A stretch of 64,000 nucleotides of DNA, from assembly GCA_036346225.1 (NCBI GenBank), contig JARFIW010001256.1, positions 984,217-1,048,216 on the forward strand, in the 5' to 3' direction. This document shows, piece by piece, positions 31,640 to 44,300 of the stretch. Within the stretch, counting starts at the first letter, position 1; every line of letters starts with the position of its first letter. The position numbers and the translations under genes were made by a program. The notes under the pieces are model-generated. The model was not told where the DNA came from, made no database searches, and worked only from the letters and a program-made list of their open reading frames with translations. This DNA is from Platerodrilus igneus. Lineage: Eukaryota; Arthropoda; Insecta; Coleoptera; Lycidae.

Positions 31640-34080
31640 TATGCTCTCTCGGCCGGTGTTAAGAAGCTTTGGTAGTTTTCTCTCACTTGCTGTGTTTCCT
31701 TTTTTAGGTTTTGTAAGCGTCTTGTTCATTAAATTGTTTTTGTGTCCGTCTAATTATGTTGGTGAGTAGTTTTGTATACTCGTGGACGTTTTCGTATGAT
31801 CTTATATCTTGTGGGGGTACAAATGTGTCCCTCAGTTTGTTCCAATTTGCATTTCGTAAATTATATCGTTGTACTTTGGCGAAGTTTTGTGGTGTGTCAA
31901 ATGGCCTGGTTGTCATGTCGATGTAGAACGTAATTAGGTTGTGGTCACTGACAGTTTGATGTTCTAATACCTGCCAGTCTTGTATGTAGTTGTACGCCAG
32001 CCCATTTGTCAGTGTAACGTCTATGTTTGTCCTTGTTCCTGCATGCATGGGTGTTGTATGTAAGTAAGATATTAGGAAGGTTGATTACTTTGAGTTGTAG
32101 TTCGTTAATCAATTTTTCGATTCGTTCTCCGCGTTCGTCCGCCAAGGAACTGTGCCACATCGAGGATTTTCAATTTATGTCCGCCATAGTAACTATTGGT
32201 ATGTTGTTGTAAGAGTATAATATATTGCGTATGTTGTTTATGTACGGTTGGGAGTCCAGTCTGTACTGGAAGTAGTTTGTTACCAAGATCTACTTTCCAA
32301 TTGAGACCTCCAGACACGTACAGCGTTCTCCGCTGTTTCGTTGGATTGTCGTGATTTGTCAATGTGGGGTCAAAAATGACCATTGCCGTTTGTGGATTTC
32401 TACCTGTATGCATTTGTCGTAGCTTGACTGGCATGCTTGGAATTTTCCCATGCACCAGATAAGGTTCGTGTATAAAAAGTGCATGTAATAGTAAGTTTTA
32501 GCTAGTTGTCTAAGCTCTTTCATTACAGTTGCACAGTGCATAGAATTTATTTGGCCAATTCCGATCTTTCCGCCGTACATTAGGGACAATAGGTGTGTAT
32601 GCTGCATTCTGGTTGGGGCTTGTGTTTATTTGAGAATGTTGTGTGTAAGTGTAGGTTCGTATTCCGGTTCTGGGTGGGGTCCTATTTTGTCTGTGTGCAT
32701 GTTCTCTTGTAGTGTTTGTTCAAGTTGTTGTGGATATGTGATTGTCCTTACTTTATCCCTTTGAATTTGTGAGGGTGGTTTGTGTTTCATTTGATTAAGT
32801 TTACTTTTCATAGTCGGTCTTTTGTATGAGTTTGTCCATTAACATTTGTAGGTTGGGCAATCTTTGGGGGTTAGAAACGCACTTTTTGTTACGTTTTAAG
32901 CATGATATGCAAACTGAGGGTTGTCCTAGCTTGGGGTAGTCTGCTTTTTTGTGTTTGGAGTATTCTTCCCCACAGTGTCCACATGTTTCGGTGGTGCGTG
33001 TGCAATGTTTCGCGATGTATCCTAAGTCGAGACATCGTGGGCATTTGAGTACTACTAAAATGTCTTTCGCTGTAACACAGCGATATTCGATATAGAGTTT
33101 TCATATATTGATTAATATATTCCTCACTCTGCCTCTTAGCGTCGCAAGATGATATTGAGTTGCTTTGTTTTTTGGTCCTGTTTTGAAACTAAGTTGAAAG
33201 TCCTTATTAAAATCCTCTCTGTTAATTAGGTTTTCAAAGGTTTGAGTATAAATTAAATATGTTATGTATTGATCTTTCAGATATGTTGATATGTCGTATA
33301 TGATAATTAAGGGTTTTCGTTGCGCGGTTTTTCGCAATTTAGGGTTTGTTTTAGGGATTCATGGTTTAAAATTTTGTTTGTCTCAGTTTCGTTATCAATA
33401 TCCATAATTACTACTTTGTTGGTTGTTCGGATGTTTTTAATTTTAATTTTGTCTTTCAGTGGATTTACTGTTTTTGAAAAAATTTTTGAATTTGTTTAGG
33501 TGTTTCACCACATTTTGACGTTATGAACACGTTTGTGTTTTGGTTCGAGATGGCTTTTGATGTTGCGTCTTGTTTTGGAGCTATCGGTTTTTGTGCCACA
33601 GCACTGGCGTACATCTGTGTTGGCATTCTAAATTTCCGAGCACTGATATTTTGTTTGGCTCGAGTTTTGCCTCAATTATTTGGTCATGTTGGTTTTTGAT
33701 TTGGTTTTTAATGAACTTATGTTCACCTGCAAGTTCTGCCTGGATGTATAAAAGTTTTTGTGTTTTGTCCTGAAACTTTTTCTTTGCTCCTACGCATAGT
33801 CGATTGGATGTGTCTAGTTGCTCATCTATGTATACCATTAAGTCTTGGTACATGAACCCTATTTTGTCTAAAATATTTCCTGGGTCAAATTCTGTGTTAA
33901 TATTTGGGCTTTTCCTTAGACGTTTGTTACTTGTGGACAAATTGGCTTCAGGTGTGAACGCAGAGGATGTCAAATTTACATTGACCTGACTTTGAAAGGT
34001 TTGGCTGAGAATGGGATTGATGTTTTGCGTATTTGATGTAGTCCCCCCCCCCCGCGCGGCGGGAGAAACGGGGTGTAAGT
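31640..34080 (-). pseudogene. LINE-B ORF1 and endonuclease (broken)
   Basis: ORF1: 33973-33104 hold helical, charged sequence (FMYQDLMVYIDEQLDTSNRL). CCHC-like knuckles lie near 33070-32880 (CPRCLDLGYIAKHC and CGHCGEEYSKH). Apurinic-type endonuclease: 32607-31704, with MVIFDPTLTNHDNPT, VAQFLGG region, TRTNIDVTLTN and TVSDHNLITFYIDM; SDHN is the usual catalytic Asp-His motif. It is broken into about eight frames. Order and motifs fit the Jockey/R1 group. Confidence 0.75.
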
Positions 34081-34640
34081 ATCTTAGACCATTCCTAGTT
34101 ATTAATTTTCTACCTAGTTATTAAATAATCAACAATTAAATAAATAAACAATAATCAATTGACAAGGGTGTACTACTAATTCTGACCGTGTCAGGCCAGA
34201 AGTCTCCTAGCATGGGAACTCGAAGTCTACCGAGTTCCAAACATTAACAAAGAATATGTGCCGCCGTTTCGTCATCTTGTTGACACCCGCGATAGGTAGG
34301 GTCACCAGACAGACCCATTCTGTGTAGGCGTATCTTAAAATTACTATGACTAGTCAGAATTCTCACGAGTAACCGTAGTTTCTGTCTCGGCAGGTTAATG
34401 CAACAATCCGTTTTTGGTCGCAGGAGACGTGATACACAATTTTTCCTGTCTGTAGTTTGTCATGTTGGCCCACCTGTCCTTATGATGGCGAAGGGTTGCT
34501 AGTTTTAACATGAAAGCCTCTTTTAGGTTGTTGTAGTATCTGCTTCCGTAACGCAACCTTATTGCTTCCCTCAAAGCCATTTCCTCCACATTATAATTTG
34601 AATTAGGGCCGCTATACTTGCGGCCACGTCCCCAATGCTC
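34081..34640 (-). pseudogene. C-terminal fragment of another R1/I-type LINE
   Basis: Reads NLKEAFMLKLATLRHHKD..., then LPRQKLRLLVRILTSHSNFK and GDPTYRGCQQDDETAAHILC. This is the typical post-RT tail with a C..C...E...H...C zinc motif seen after RNase H in R1/I-type LINEs. A short SINE 3' scrap (ccccaatgctccacccggag) follows at about 34632. Confidence 0.55.
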
Positions 34641-35779
34641 CACCCGGAGGTACTACATTGGGTTTAAACGCGAAAAATAGTCGTGCTCCTAATTTATTCT
34701 TACTTCATAGTTGATTCACCCTAAATAAAAACTAAATAAAAATCTAACAAACCTAAAAATCTAACAAACCTAACAAACTCTAACAATCTAACAAACCTAA
34801 AATCTGACAAAAACTGGAACAAAAACAAAACAAAACTAAAAACAGGGTTGTAAATAATGGTATCCCTAGCGCTGACTTTCGAGTGTACCCGATCAACAAG
34901 CAAAATGAGAGGGGAGGGATCCGTAATACCGGATAGCAGACGCCGGTTCTGCTTACCAGTGCGACCTGAAGGGTCGTCTTAAAACTATCCAAATCTAGCT
35001 AACTAATTTAAATCCATCCCTAGCTTTCCTATCGTTCCCTAACTGATTTACATTATGATTACAATCTTCGCAATTCTGCTCGTCCTTCCCAAATATATAC
35101 TGCAACCAAAATGGCGACAGAACGTCAAACAAAATAAATAAGCCACATAATACATGCTATATATAAATAAATATAAAGTGTAAATATAAAATATAAATAA
35201 ATATAATTATGTAAATATATAAATAAATGTTTAATAAGCGTTAAGCATATAGCAGTGCACAAAATAGCGAAAGCATCACCCTATTTATCAGGTGCACTCG
35301 CACAAGCATTATGTCGGCTAGCGCCTTTACACACCAAACGTGCTTCTTAAATTATTTCAAAAACTACTAATTAATGTAAATCAATGCTTGTGCGAGTACA
35401 GCCGCCAATTTAAATCTTACCTCGATAATAAAATTCTCCAGCATCCGAAGATCTGGTCGTGTGCAACTTACTTCTAAAGGTGGGACGGGGTGCACTGCTA
35501 AAGTCCTGGTGGGTATGCACTAAATGTTCTTGGGGGGATCACAATCACTATTACTATCACTTCACTTTCAAGTCCTGGGGGGGGGATGCGTGGTTGCGCT
35601 CTGTTTTATTATCCTTGTTTACTTTATTGATTTAATTTAATGAGGGTTTATGATTTATTTGTTATTGTTTATTTGGTATTATTTATTCCCGATTTTCCGC
35701 ACATAATTATGAAGACAGGCAGTGATTGTATTAATGGAGTGGGGGTTTCTCGTGCATATTGGACATTTTGGTATAATTA
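34641..35779. other. intronic DNA, low coding potential
   Basis: Contains A-rich runs (34725-34850), AT repeats (35150-35240) and G-runs (35575-35586). No recognised gene. Part may be 3' UTR of neighbouring LINEs, but I cannot assign it. Confidence 0.4.
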
Positions 35780-35916
35780 TCTTTTTTTTTTATTTTTTTT
35801 ATTTTTTTTTATATTTAATATCAGGTTTTGGTTATGCTCGTATCCTTACTCACGCCAAGTCAATCTAAAATTTTTCAATCCTCTCACCAACCCCACCGAA
35901 TTTTTACACGCGGTCG

Positions 35917-38900
35917 TCATTGATTGTCTAATCTCGCGACCCTTCCCGCGAATTCTTTTAAGGCTGTCCAGAACGCCTTCTGGTCAACCACTTCCCCGAC
36001 TTTCTCTAGGCTCTTTGGCCATGCCAGACCTAGGATAGCTAGTTTGCTATCAGACAACCCTCGATTTCCCGCCTCAAGCGGGCAGTCGAAGAGCACGTGC
36101 TCTGCGCTTTCCGCGCCCTCACCGCATTCGCAGCGGTCGCTGTTGGTTAGACCGAACCTTTGTAAATACGCCTTCAGGGCGCCGTGCCCTGTTATCAACT
36201 GCACCATTTTGTGATCGAGCTTAACCTCGATCTTACCTCTGGCTTCTATGCTCGGTATGAATTTGTGGGTCAACCTGCCCGTGGCAGCGTTGTTCCACCT
36301 CTCTTCCCATTGTCGAATTGATTTTTCGCGCAGCTTTCTTTTGATTAAAGACCTCGGTATCGACGAATGTGATATTCGAAAGTCGCCCGTCGCGGCCTCT
36401 TTAGCTAATTCGTTAGGCCTATCGTTTCCTACGTTACCATTGTGCGACCTGACCCAACAGAACTTTAAACGTCGAAACTCTAGCGCCGTACGCGCTATCC
36501 TCCAGACGTCCGCTTGGAGATCTGTCGAGGTGTTCATGTTTGTTAAAGCCGTTAGCGCCGATTTACTATCACTGATTATATAATACTCGTCTCTGCCCGT
36601 ATGGTTTATTACGTAATGAATAGCCTCTCGTATGGCTACCAATTCGCACTGGAAGATAGTGCACCAGTTCGCGAGTTTGGTTTGAAACCGAAACACCTCC
36701 CTTTCCTGCTTATACACGACAAACGCCGCGCCTGCTTGCCCATCGTCCATACGTGAACCGTCCGTAAAAATTCTGATACCCATCGCGTCCTCATCACCTT
36801 CGACAAACTCGATCCCTCTAATATCAGCCGGGTGCCCTAACTCAGATACAACAATCTTTCTTGCAATTTCCCTATTACCAAGATTAAGATCTTCGATAAT
36901 TTCGGGCCCTTTTCCTATATTTATTAATCGTCTATCTCTAATCTCCCTAACGACATATTCGATAGGGAGAGTCCTACTGATCACCAGGACAGTCTCCGTG
37001 GAGGTGGTCCTGTACGCCCTCGCCGCTTTTACCGCGGTTATGCGTTGTACGCTCGTCAATTGACGCATCTCCCGGACTTTACAACCTTCTACCCATACAG
37101 AAGCTGCGTAGAGTATTGCCGGCTCAATTGCTCCGGAATAAACCGTCCTCAGCGATTCGCCCCTGAAACCCCACTTTATTTTAGCCGCCGCCATCATTTT
37201 GTTTGATATTTCGCCGCCCTTACTTTTTACGTATTGTACGTGCGCTTTCCAATTTAATTTATTGTCGATCTTGACGCCGAGGTAGGTAATACAATCTTTA
37301 AACGGGATTTTCTCCCCTCCTAGCTCCAACCTAGGAGGTCTCTATCCTGGTTTCGTGCCGAAATAAAGCGCCTCTGACTTCGCCGTGTTAAATTTTAATT
37401 TTACCGCCTGCGACCATTCGTGTAACTTATTACGCGCCTCGTTCGATTTTGTGCGCATATCCATTAACAATCTCGATCTTACAATTAAAAGTGTGTCATC
37501 TGCAAACCCAACGATTGAGCATCCTGCGGGCAACTTGACCCTAAAGATGCTCTCATACAACAACTTCCAAAATGTGGGACCAGAACATGACCCTTGCGGG
37601 CATCCCTTTCCACCTCACGCGACAGAACTTCACCCGGAATTTCAACCTGTGCTAATCGCCCCGAGAAATAGCTCTTGACCAAAGACATCAAGTTTCGCGG
37701 ACAACCCCTACGATCTAACTCGCAAACGATTAATGGCCACCAGGCAGCATCAAATGCTCCTGAAATGTCCAAAGCAACAACGACACAGTACTCTTTAGCA
37801 TCTCTTGCCTGCTTAATTTCCCCGACAACGAACTCTAACGCGTCGATAGTCGACTTGCCCTCCACGAAACCAAACTGTCGGTTATTAAAACCGCCGCTGT
37901 CTCGCACTAGGTGTTCAACACGCGTAGTCATAACGCGATCTAAAACTTTCCCCAGCACCGGTAGCAAGCTAATTGGACGATAGCTGCCCGGATCTGACGC
38001 ATCCGCCTTTTAGGTTTGGGTATAAATTTCACATTCTGGATTTTCCAGCAACGCGGAAAACGCCCTTTCTAAACAAAGATTAAACAACCCAACAAAGACA
38101 CACGGGACTAACAGGCACGCTTGCAGAGCTGCGTCTAAAGTGATTCCATCATGCCCCGGTGCCTTCTCAGGGTTCATCCTCCTAAGAGCCCTGACGACCT
38201 CGTGAACTAGGATTGCCTTATCAGCACCTGTTCCTTGCGCCTTTGCAGCTTCCCGACGTATTAAATCGTGCGACCCTTCATCCCCCTCGGGATTATCCGA
38301 TGGGAAAAATTTCTCTAGTAAATATTCCGCTGTGGTTTTAAAACCTTCCGTGTATTCGCCATTTGTTTTCTTTATATTACTGTGCGCGATTTTTTGTTGT
38401 TTTCCTCTAATTACGCGGTATGCGGTTCCCCAGGGTTCTTTCTCTGAGCTTTGCGTGCAGAATTCTTTAAATTTATTCGTTCGCGTTTCTTCTATTAATA
38501 TTTTATATTCGCGGTAACTTTGATTATATTCTATTCTCCGTTGTTCTCTTATATCTCCCGAGGCGCGTTGATAGCGGCGCCTTAGGTTACGCGTTTCTGC
38601 CCGCTTGGTGGTTAGTTCCCGGGTCCACCAGGGTACGCTGTCTTTAAATGTTTTCTTTTGTGGCATGGAATACGACGACGCGTCTACCACCGCGTCGTTC
38701 AATTTTTTCGCGAGTGTTTCTACTTCGTCTGCCTCTCGGCAGTTAAATAGCTCATTTTCGAGCGCAGGGATACTTTCGCCAAATTTTTCTTTAAACCGCT
38801 CCCAATTTGCTTTTTTATTACAGAACCGCGGAAATATAGTTAGCTGCTCGTTTGCGCTTGTTTTGGTTTCAACGTCCCATGTTATTAATTTATGGTCAGA

Positions 38901-39570
38901 GAGCGTTTCCTCGTCCGACCTTAGTTTCCAATTACAAATCGTTTCTAACATTTCGTGCGAGACTGCAGTGATATCTATAAAACTGCTGCCTCTATGCGTC
39001 TCAAACGTAGGTGAATCATTAGTGTTTATCACACTAAGGTCCCATCCCGTAAAAAGATCAGCAACCTGCGAGCCTCTATCGTCTTCGATAGGGCTGCCCC
39101 ATAATGGCGACTTAGCATTAAAATCTCCCCCGATGATTAAATTTTTATTCCTACCGATTTTGCGCAAAATGTTTTCAACTTGGTTTACTAAGTCCTCGGT
39201 TTGAGGATTTTCCGCCGGGAATCAACCGGCGGAAGATACGCGCTGATCACGTAAAATGTATTTAGCCCTGATTTAATTTCGACCGTTGTTAAAAATTCGT
39301 TGGATAAATTATTTAGTATTATTCCGGCGCACGTCCCATTATTTATTATTATACCGCTACGCGGTCGTTCGCTGTTTGCGTTTAAAACGGTGACCCCTTC
39401 CCAAAACCTGTTATTTTATGGCTGTACAGGTGCGGTTCCTGTACAAGCCCGATGTCGATATTATTTTCGCTAAATAACTTTACGAAGTTATTTGTAGCCC
39501 TTTTCCTTTCCCGAGATTTAATTGCGCGAATTTAATCTTCTTGCTTCTTTAAATCGTTCTTTTCTTCACG
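35917..39570 (-). pseudogene. LINE-D ORF2: endonuclease, RT, RNase H, zinc tail
   Basis: About 1,200 codons in five frames. Endonuclease 39550-38800: LVQEPHLYS, LIIGGDFNAKSPLWGS, GSSFIDITAVS, LSDHKLITWDV. RT: NPEKAPGHDGITLDA (about 38160), RQFGFVEGKSTIDALEFV, VVVALDISGAFDAAWW (about 37770), VGFADDTLLIV (37500). RNase H in the 470-codon open part (37329-35917): FTDGSRMDDGQAG, FQCELVAIREAI, YIISDSKSAL; at the fourth acidic position GNDRPNELAKEA has N where D is usual. The C-terminal zinc motif is CECGEGAESAEHVLFDC. Such proteins cleave, prime and copy at the target. Frameshifts near 38000 and 37480 and the RNase H change suggest a dead copy. Confidence 0.92.
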
Positions 39571-39609
39571 GTCCATAATCGATGTTGCGTGTGATTGCGT
39601 TCTTCAATC

Positions 39610-40690
39610 TCAGCATCGTGGGCATCTACTCGACTTGGCGTCGTGGCGCGTATCGACCTTCGCGCCACCGCCAGTTCTGTCGTTTGCCCTAGCGCAAACC
39701 ACACAGCAGGGGACTGCCCTCCGGCAATTCTTGAACTCGTGACCGACTTCGGCACAGTTACCGCACCACTGTACCTTCTCCCTGCACTCCATCGATCTAT
39801 GGCCGTACTCGTAGCACCTGTAGCACTGGGTCATCGAGAAGTGGTCCCGGGCCCAGACTCTTCGCCACCTGAGGTTTATAGCGTCAGCTAATATACGTCT
39901 CCGAAGTGTGGGGGTCACTTCGAAGACTACGTTGACGAAGGGATCCCTAGGGCCCTTTCCGCCAAACCTAAATTTCTCCCTCAGGTGGTCTTCAATCTTC
40001 AAATCGCCGAAGCGGGATTCTGGCACGCGATCACCCGCACCAGCTCTTCCGCCTTCATCCCCGCTTCGACCCCGGAAGAACGACCCGTGAGCGCTTCTTC
40101 TCGATGGTCTTCGCCACGAGCTCTTTGCAGTCACCGACAACCTTCGACTGCAGTTTCTTCGCATCTTCTCGGTTTGCACACTCGACAACTACACCGCCCT
40201 TGCGAGTTCTACGAGCTCCGACCACAACAAAACCATCACGAGCGGGATCGACCTTCTTCTTTAGGGTCGACATGACGTCATCCTTCTCCCCTGGCCTGGC
40301 GTCGACCCTAACTGCAAAGGTGGGCGTCGCACTTGCAGCAGCTGCAGCATACGACGCCTTCCGCGGCATCGGCACCTCCTGGCTCCTGGAACACTGCTGC
40401 CCTGAAACACAAGCAACCACCGCTGGACTTCCCCCGACAACATTAGCTCTCCCAGAATCACTAGCCACAAGCCGCAGCGCCCTAACCATACCTATAAGTT
40501 GATTCGCCGCGTCGAGGAAATCATCCAGGGCGTAGCGAATCTTCTTTCTGTCCTCCACGACGATAGTGGCGGAGGTCATCGGCACCCTCCCGGAGATGGC
40601 CCACTGCGCCTTCCTCACCCTCAATCTCAGGAGGTCCAGCTCATCGAGGTCGCTAGCTGCAACGCTAACGTCGCTGCTAGTCGACATCTT
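39610..40690 (-). pseudogene. LINE-D ORF1 (Gag-like, three zinc knuckles)
   Basis: ATG at about 40688 (MSTSSDVSVAASDLDELDLL), followed by a helical region and an Ala-rich stretch (ASYAAAAASATPTFAVRV). Then comes an RRM-like fold (DGFVVVGARRTRKGGVVVEC). After a frameshift at about 40080 come CYRCYEYGHRSMEC, CGNCAEVGHEFKNC and CCVVCARAN...CPRC, three knuckles typical of R1-group ORF1. It binds LINE RNA. Upstream open sequence to 40949 could be an N-terminal extension in another frame. Confidence 0.85.
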
Positions 40691-40960
40691 CGCTGGGCTC
40701 CCAGTTGAGGGCGAATCAGGCGCCGCAGCCACCCCAGGGGCCCTGACTCCCCGACACGACCGCCGCAGACACAGGCTTCTCTACCTCCTGTACCTCCTCC
40801 TGAATCCCTAACCTAACGTCTTTTAAAATTACCTTTAGCTGTTTCCCCAACAGCGCCCTCAGCCTCCGACCTATTAGACTCCGACCTATCTCCTCTTCTT
40901 CCTGGGCAACGGGTCCTCGTCGCGGTGGACCACCATGCTGACAAAACAAACGACAAAAAT

Positions 40961-41989
40961 GACACCTAAAACGCAGCTCAAAACCACTTGACCGTTACGA
41001 CGCTAAAAGAAAGACGCTAGAAGAACGCAAAACGTTGGTCCAATAAAATGCTTTGTTTAAAGGTGAACCGTAAGCAACCTTGTATTTATTTAAACTTCGA
41101 ACCGCCCAATTAAATATCAAATTTTAACAAAAATTCAACAAGCACCAAGCGTCAAAATAACAACTAGAATCAAATAAATTCCCTAGCGCAATTCGATTCA
41201 AAATGTACCGCGAAGAACACTATTTATTTATTTTAAATTTCTAAAACCGCCAAATCAATTTAAATAAACTAATTACTTCAAAATATTAAAATATATAATT
41301 TACAAACAACAACACTTTATTTTTAAACGTGTAATTAAGAAAATGACGGAAATGACCTTTCACTTTATCGCTTGGTAACTAGCACAACCCGTAACTGTTA
41401 CACCGCTTAATTACACCAAAATCGATTTTAAAAGAACTTATAAGTACGCGTGTACTTAAATTACGGAAAATTTATATTAAAATTGTTTTAAAATTTACAG
41501 TTTTTGAGATATTTATTTGATTTAAAAAGGCTTAGATTTTTGTTTTTTGGTTATTATTTTATTATACGCGCACTATAAAAATTTCACACACTTTTGGTTG
41601 TTTTACCCGGTTTTTTACTCGATTTACGCGGTTTTTATTTTAAATTTATTATTAAAAATGCCTTTTTAAGTTATTCCGAAATTATTTTGAGTATTAGTTT
41701 AGTAGATTTTTGTTTTATTGGCCCGTAATTTATTTATTTTATTTTAAAACGCGGATTTAGTTTAAATTACAAAGAAAACGCGATTTATTTAGTTTAAATT
41801 CTGTTTTAAAATTTTTATTTTACTGCCCTGTATTTAAATTTTGATGGCACACAATTATAAAAATAAAACACAATAAAAAGCAAAGCTTCAAATAAAATAA
41901 TTCAACAATAAATAATAAAACCCTAGATAAACACTTACTGTTATTGCTGAAGCGGGAGCTCGGCAGAAACACGTCCGCTCGCTTCAAGC
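40961..41989. other. AT-rich DNA upstream of LINE-D
   Basis: Long A/T runs and no coding frame with a signature. It may include the LINE-D 5' UTR; no boundary is visible. Confidence 0.4.
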
Positions 41990-44300
41990 GGCAACTAGAA
42001 AGTCCCATTTCCTCCACACGAAGATCAAGCGGAGTGGGGCTGAAAATAGCTTACAAGGCTTCAGAGGGTGTAGATCTCATCGCGCTAGTCTTTGAATAAG
42101 TATGAGCTCCTTTGCTGCGTGCATCAGTCTGGTCGTGGGCAACCAGGCTACAGCGCCATAACAAAACATTGGTCTAACTATTGTGGAGAACAAGCACAGA
42201 ACAACCTTTGGGGAAAGACCCCAAAGTTTATCTAAAGCTCGTCTGCACTATCAGATGACCATGCTGACTTTTGTAGTTTTGGTTTGGAAGTATTTGGTTT
42301 CTTGTCAAGTACGAGACCCTAATACTTGACCTCGTCCAAAAGGGTTAAGTTTGCAAGAATAGTGGCAAATCTCGTCACTATTAGCTTCTTTTTGTTGGTG
42401 TACAGCACCAGTGCCGTTTTGTTGGTGTTGAAGGTCAAGGAGTTTTCGACGCACTATCGTTCTGTTAACTTCAGAACTGTTTGCACCAAGTTGCACTGCA
42501 TATGTTCGAATTTGTCGACTGTCACTATGGGTAAGTCGTTCGCATATCGTGTCGTATAAAAGCCAGTCTCGTTACGTCGGAGAAAATCGTCCACAACCAG
42601 TAGTAGTAGTAGCAGTGGTGGTGACAAGCCGCCACCCTGACGACAGCCTTTCCCACCGTCCTAATGATTGAGGTGTCGTCTACGCTAACCTGTACCCTAC
42701 GGCATCGTAGAATCTGTAGGATTAGTTGCAAAAGAATATCCTCAGCCCCGCGTTGCCGCAGGGTTTGTCAATGCTTGCGCAAGTCACTGAACGCATCTTC
42801 GATATCGATATAAACGCCTGAGGCTGACATCTTGTTACTGAGGAATTTCTAAATACGATCTACAACTGAGTGAAGGACAGATTCCCTGGATCTCCCTGGT
42901 ATGTAACCATTGTTATACTCTAGATTTCTGTACTCTAAGGTATACTCGTTAAAGTCCCGACGCGTAATTTATAAGAGCCACTACGACAGTTGGTAACATA
43001 ATAAATTTATGCATAATATTGCGCAATAAGGGGTTACATCATATATATGTTACAAATTATTATCACATGCAAAGAAAAAGATAAATGTACTCACGTAAAC
43101 TGTGGAACTCGTCACGGCATTGCAGCTATTCTGGCGTTGGGCTCTCGGCGTTGGTTGTGCGTTGTTGGGTGTGGGTCGTCCTTTGCCCCTGTTAATGTCA
43201 AATTAGATTTGTATGTCTTCTCTCTTCTAGTTGTAGCGATTCGAAAAGAATAAGGTAGGGAGCGATAACAGGTACAAGAGATAAAGGGAAACCTACATAT
43301 CTGGAAGAGAAAACAAGATAAAAGGCACACACAGATAATCACCCTGTTCGACTTTTCGTTTACTAGTCCCTGACGTGACGGAAACCACCACTTCTTCCCC
43401 ACTCCGCGTCTGCGCAATCTCGGGCGCCGACGCAACTGTCTAAAGTGACGGAAATGCACGGACAAGTCTTGTAAAATATTGGCGCGAATTCACTTCGCAA
43501 ATTAGAAACTTACAGAAATGTTTACATAACCGATTTTCGGCATGTAACACCATGCTAATTTGGCTGGAGAGGAATAGACTGTATTATACCCTTTCTCATA
43601 TAAATGTCGTACAAACTTTCCCGTCTCTTTAAAGAGAAAAGACGTTAGAGTGTTTGGACGATACGATTTTGTCTGGGAATAGTCATTCCGACCAGGTTTG
43701 AGAATAAAGACCACTCTGTTGTCTCCAGCCGCTGTGATGTATTTAAGGGCAATACAACCCCTGTATAGTACCATCAGGTATGGAGGCAGCCCCTCCAGGC
43801 CTCATTGTAGTAGGGCAGAAAAAATGCCGTCCAGACCAGGAAATTTGAAAAGGTTGAAATGGCCCATCTTACTTTCTCTTTGTCCACTACTCGGTTCGAA
43901 ACCACATGGTCGATCTCACATGGAACATACGTAGGTAGGTCCGTCACTGGGATGGGGGACAAGAGGCACGCTCCCGGGAAAGTGTGTTTCTGGCAGTAGT
44001 TCCGCAATTTTCTTCTCGCTATCTGGGTATCTAACTGGACGTTTCAGACAGCATGATAGGTGGCAAGGATCTTTAGACAGAATTCTATCGATTTGAGAAG
44101 TTTTCTTGACAGACTCTACTGAGTTACAGAAGAGTCTTCTAGGAGTCTTTCTGTCGTTTCTCGATTTCGGTTTTGTATAGTCTTAGGAGTTTTTATAAGC
44201 CTTCCAGTCAGCTATATGCCTACTGTTTTTTGCCTTATTGAACAACTTGGCAACAGGTTTCTTCAGCCTCTGAAACTCATCGCACCACCGTTTGTGATTT
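41990..44300 (-). pseudogene. R1-type LINE remnant (LINE-E), split by a solo LTR
   Basis: Decayed RT on the - strand. From upstream: GLPPYLMVLYRGCIALKYIT, VFILKPGRNDYSQTKSYRP (RT block 2) and LTSFLFKETGKFV. After the LTR: ASGVYIDIEDAFSD (the block with the first catalytic Asp), IIRTVGKAVV, YANDLPIVTVDKFEH (a YADD-like box as YAND) and KTALVLYTNKKK. These are R1-type features. Several stops; no open frame over 100 codons. Confidence 0.75.
42911..43549. mobile_element. solo LTR, copy 2 (639 bp), with 4-bp target duplication
   Basis: TGTTATACTC...CGGCATGTAACA, with TGTTA/TAACA ends, flanked by ccat (42907-42910 and 43550-43553). Same family as 18961-19619. It is inserted in LINE-E within RT codons. 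No internal sequence. Confidence 0.82.

Larger units (their letters stand above)
35780..40960 (-). mobile_element. R1/I-type LINE with RNase H (LINE-D), nearly full length
   Basis: Minus-strand element with ORF1 (about 40690-39610), ORF2 (about 39570-35917), a 3' UTR and, at 35812-35780, a run of A with two interruptions that looks like the poly(A) tail. Endonuclease, RT, RNase H and CCHC occur in order. It is markedly more GC-rich than its surroundings, a compositional sign of a different origin and fairly recent arrival. The 5' end is not clear; GC content drops at about 40960. Confidence 0.88.

Noticed and set aside
38605..39204. A 199-codon + strand ORF opposite the LINE-D endonuclease
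   Set aside because: It mirrors GC-rich endonuclease codons; composition is Ser-rich and no domain is recognisable.
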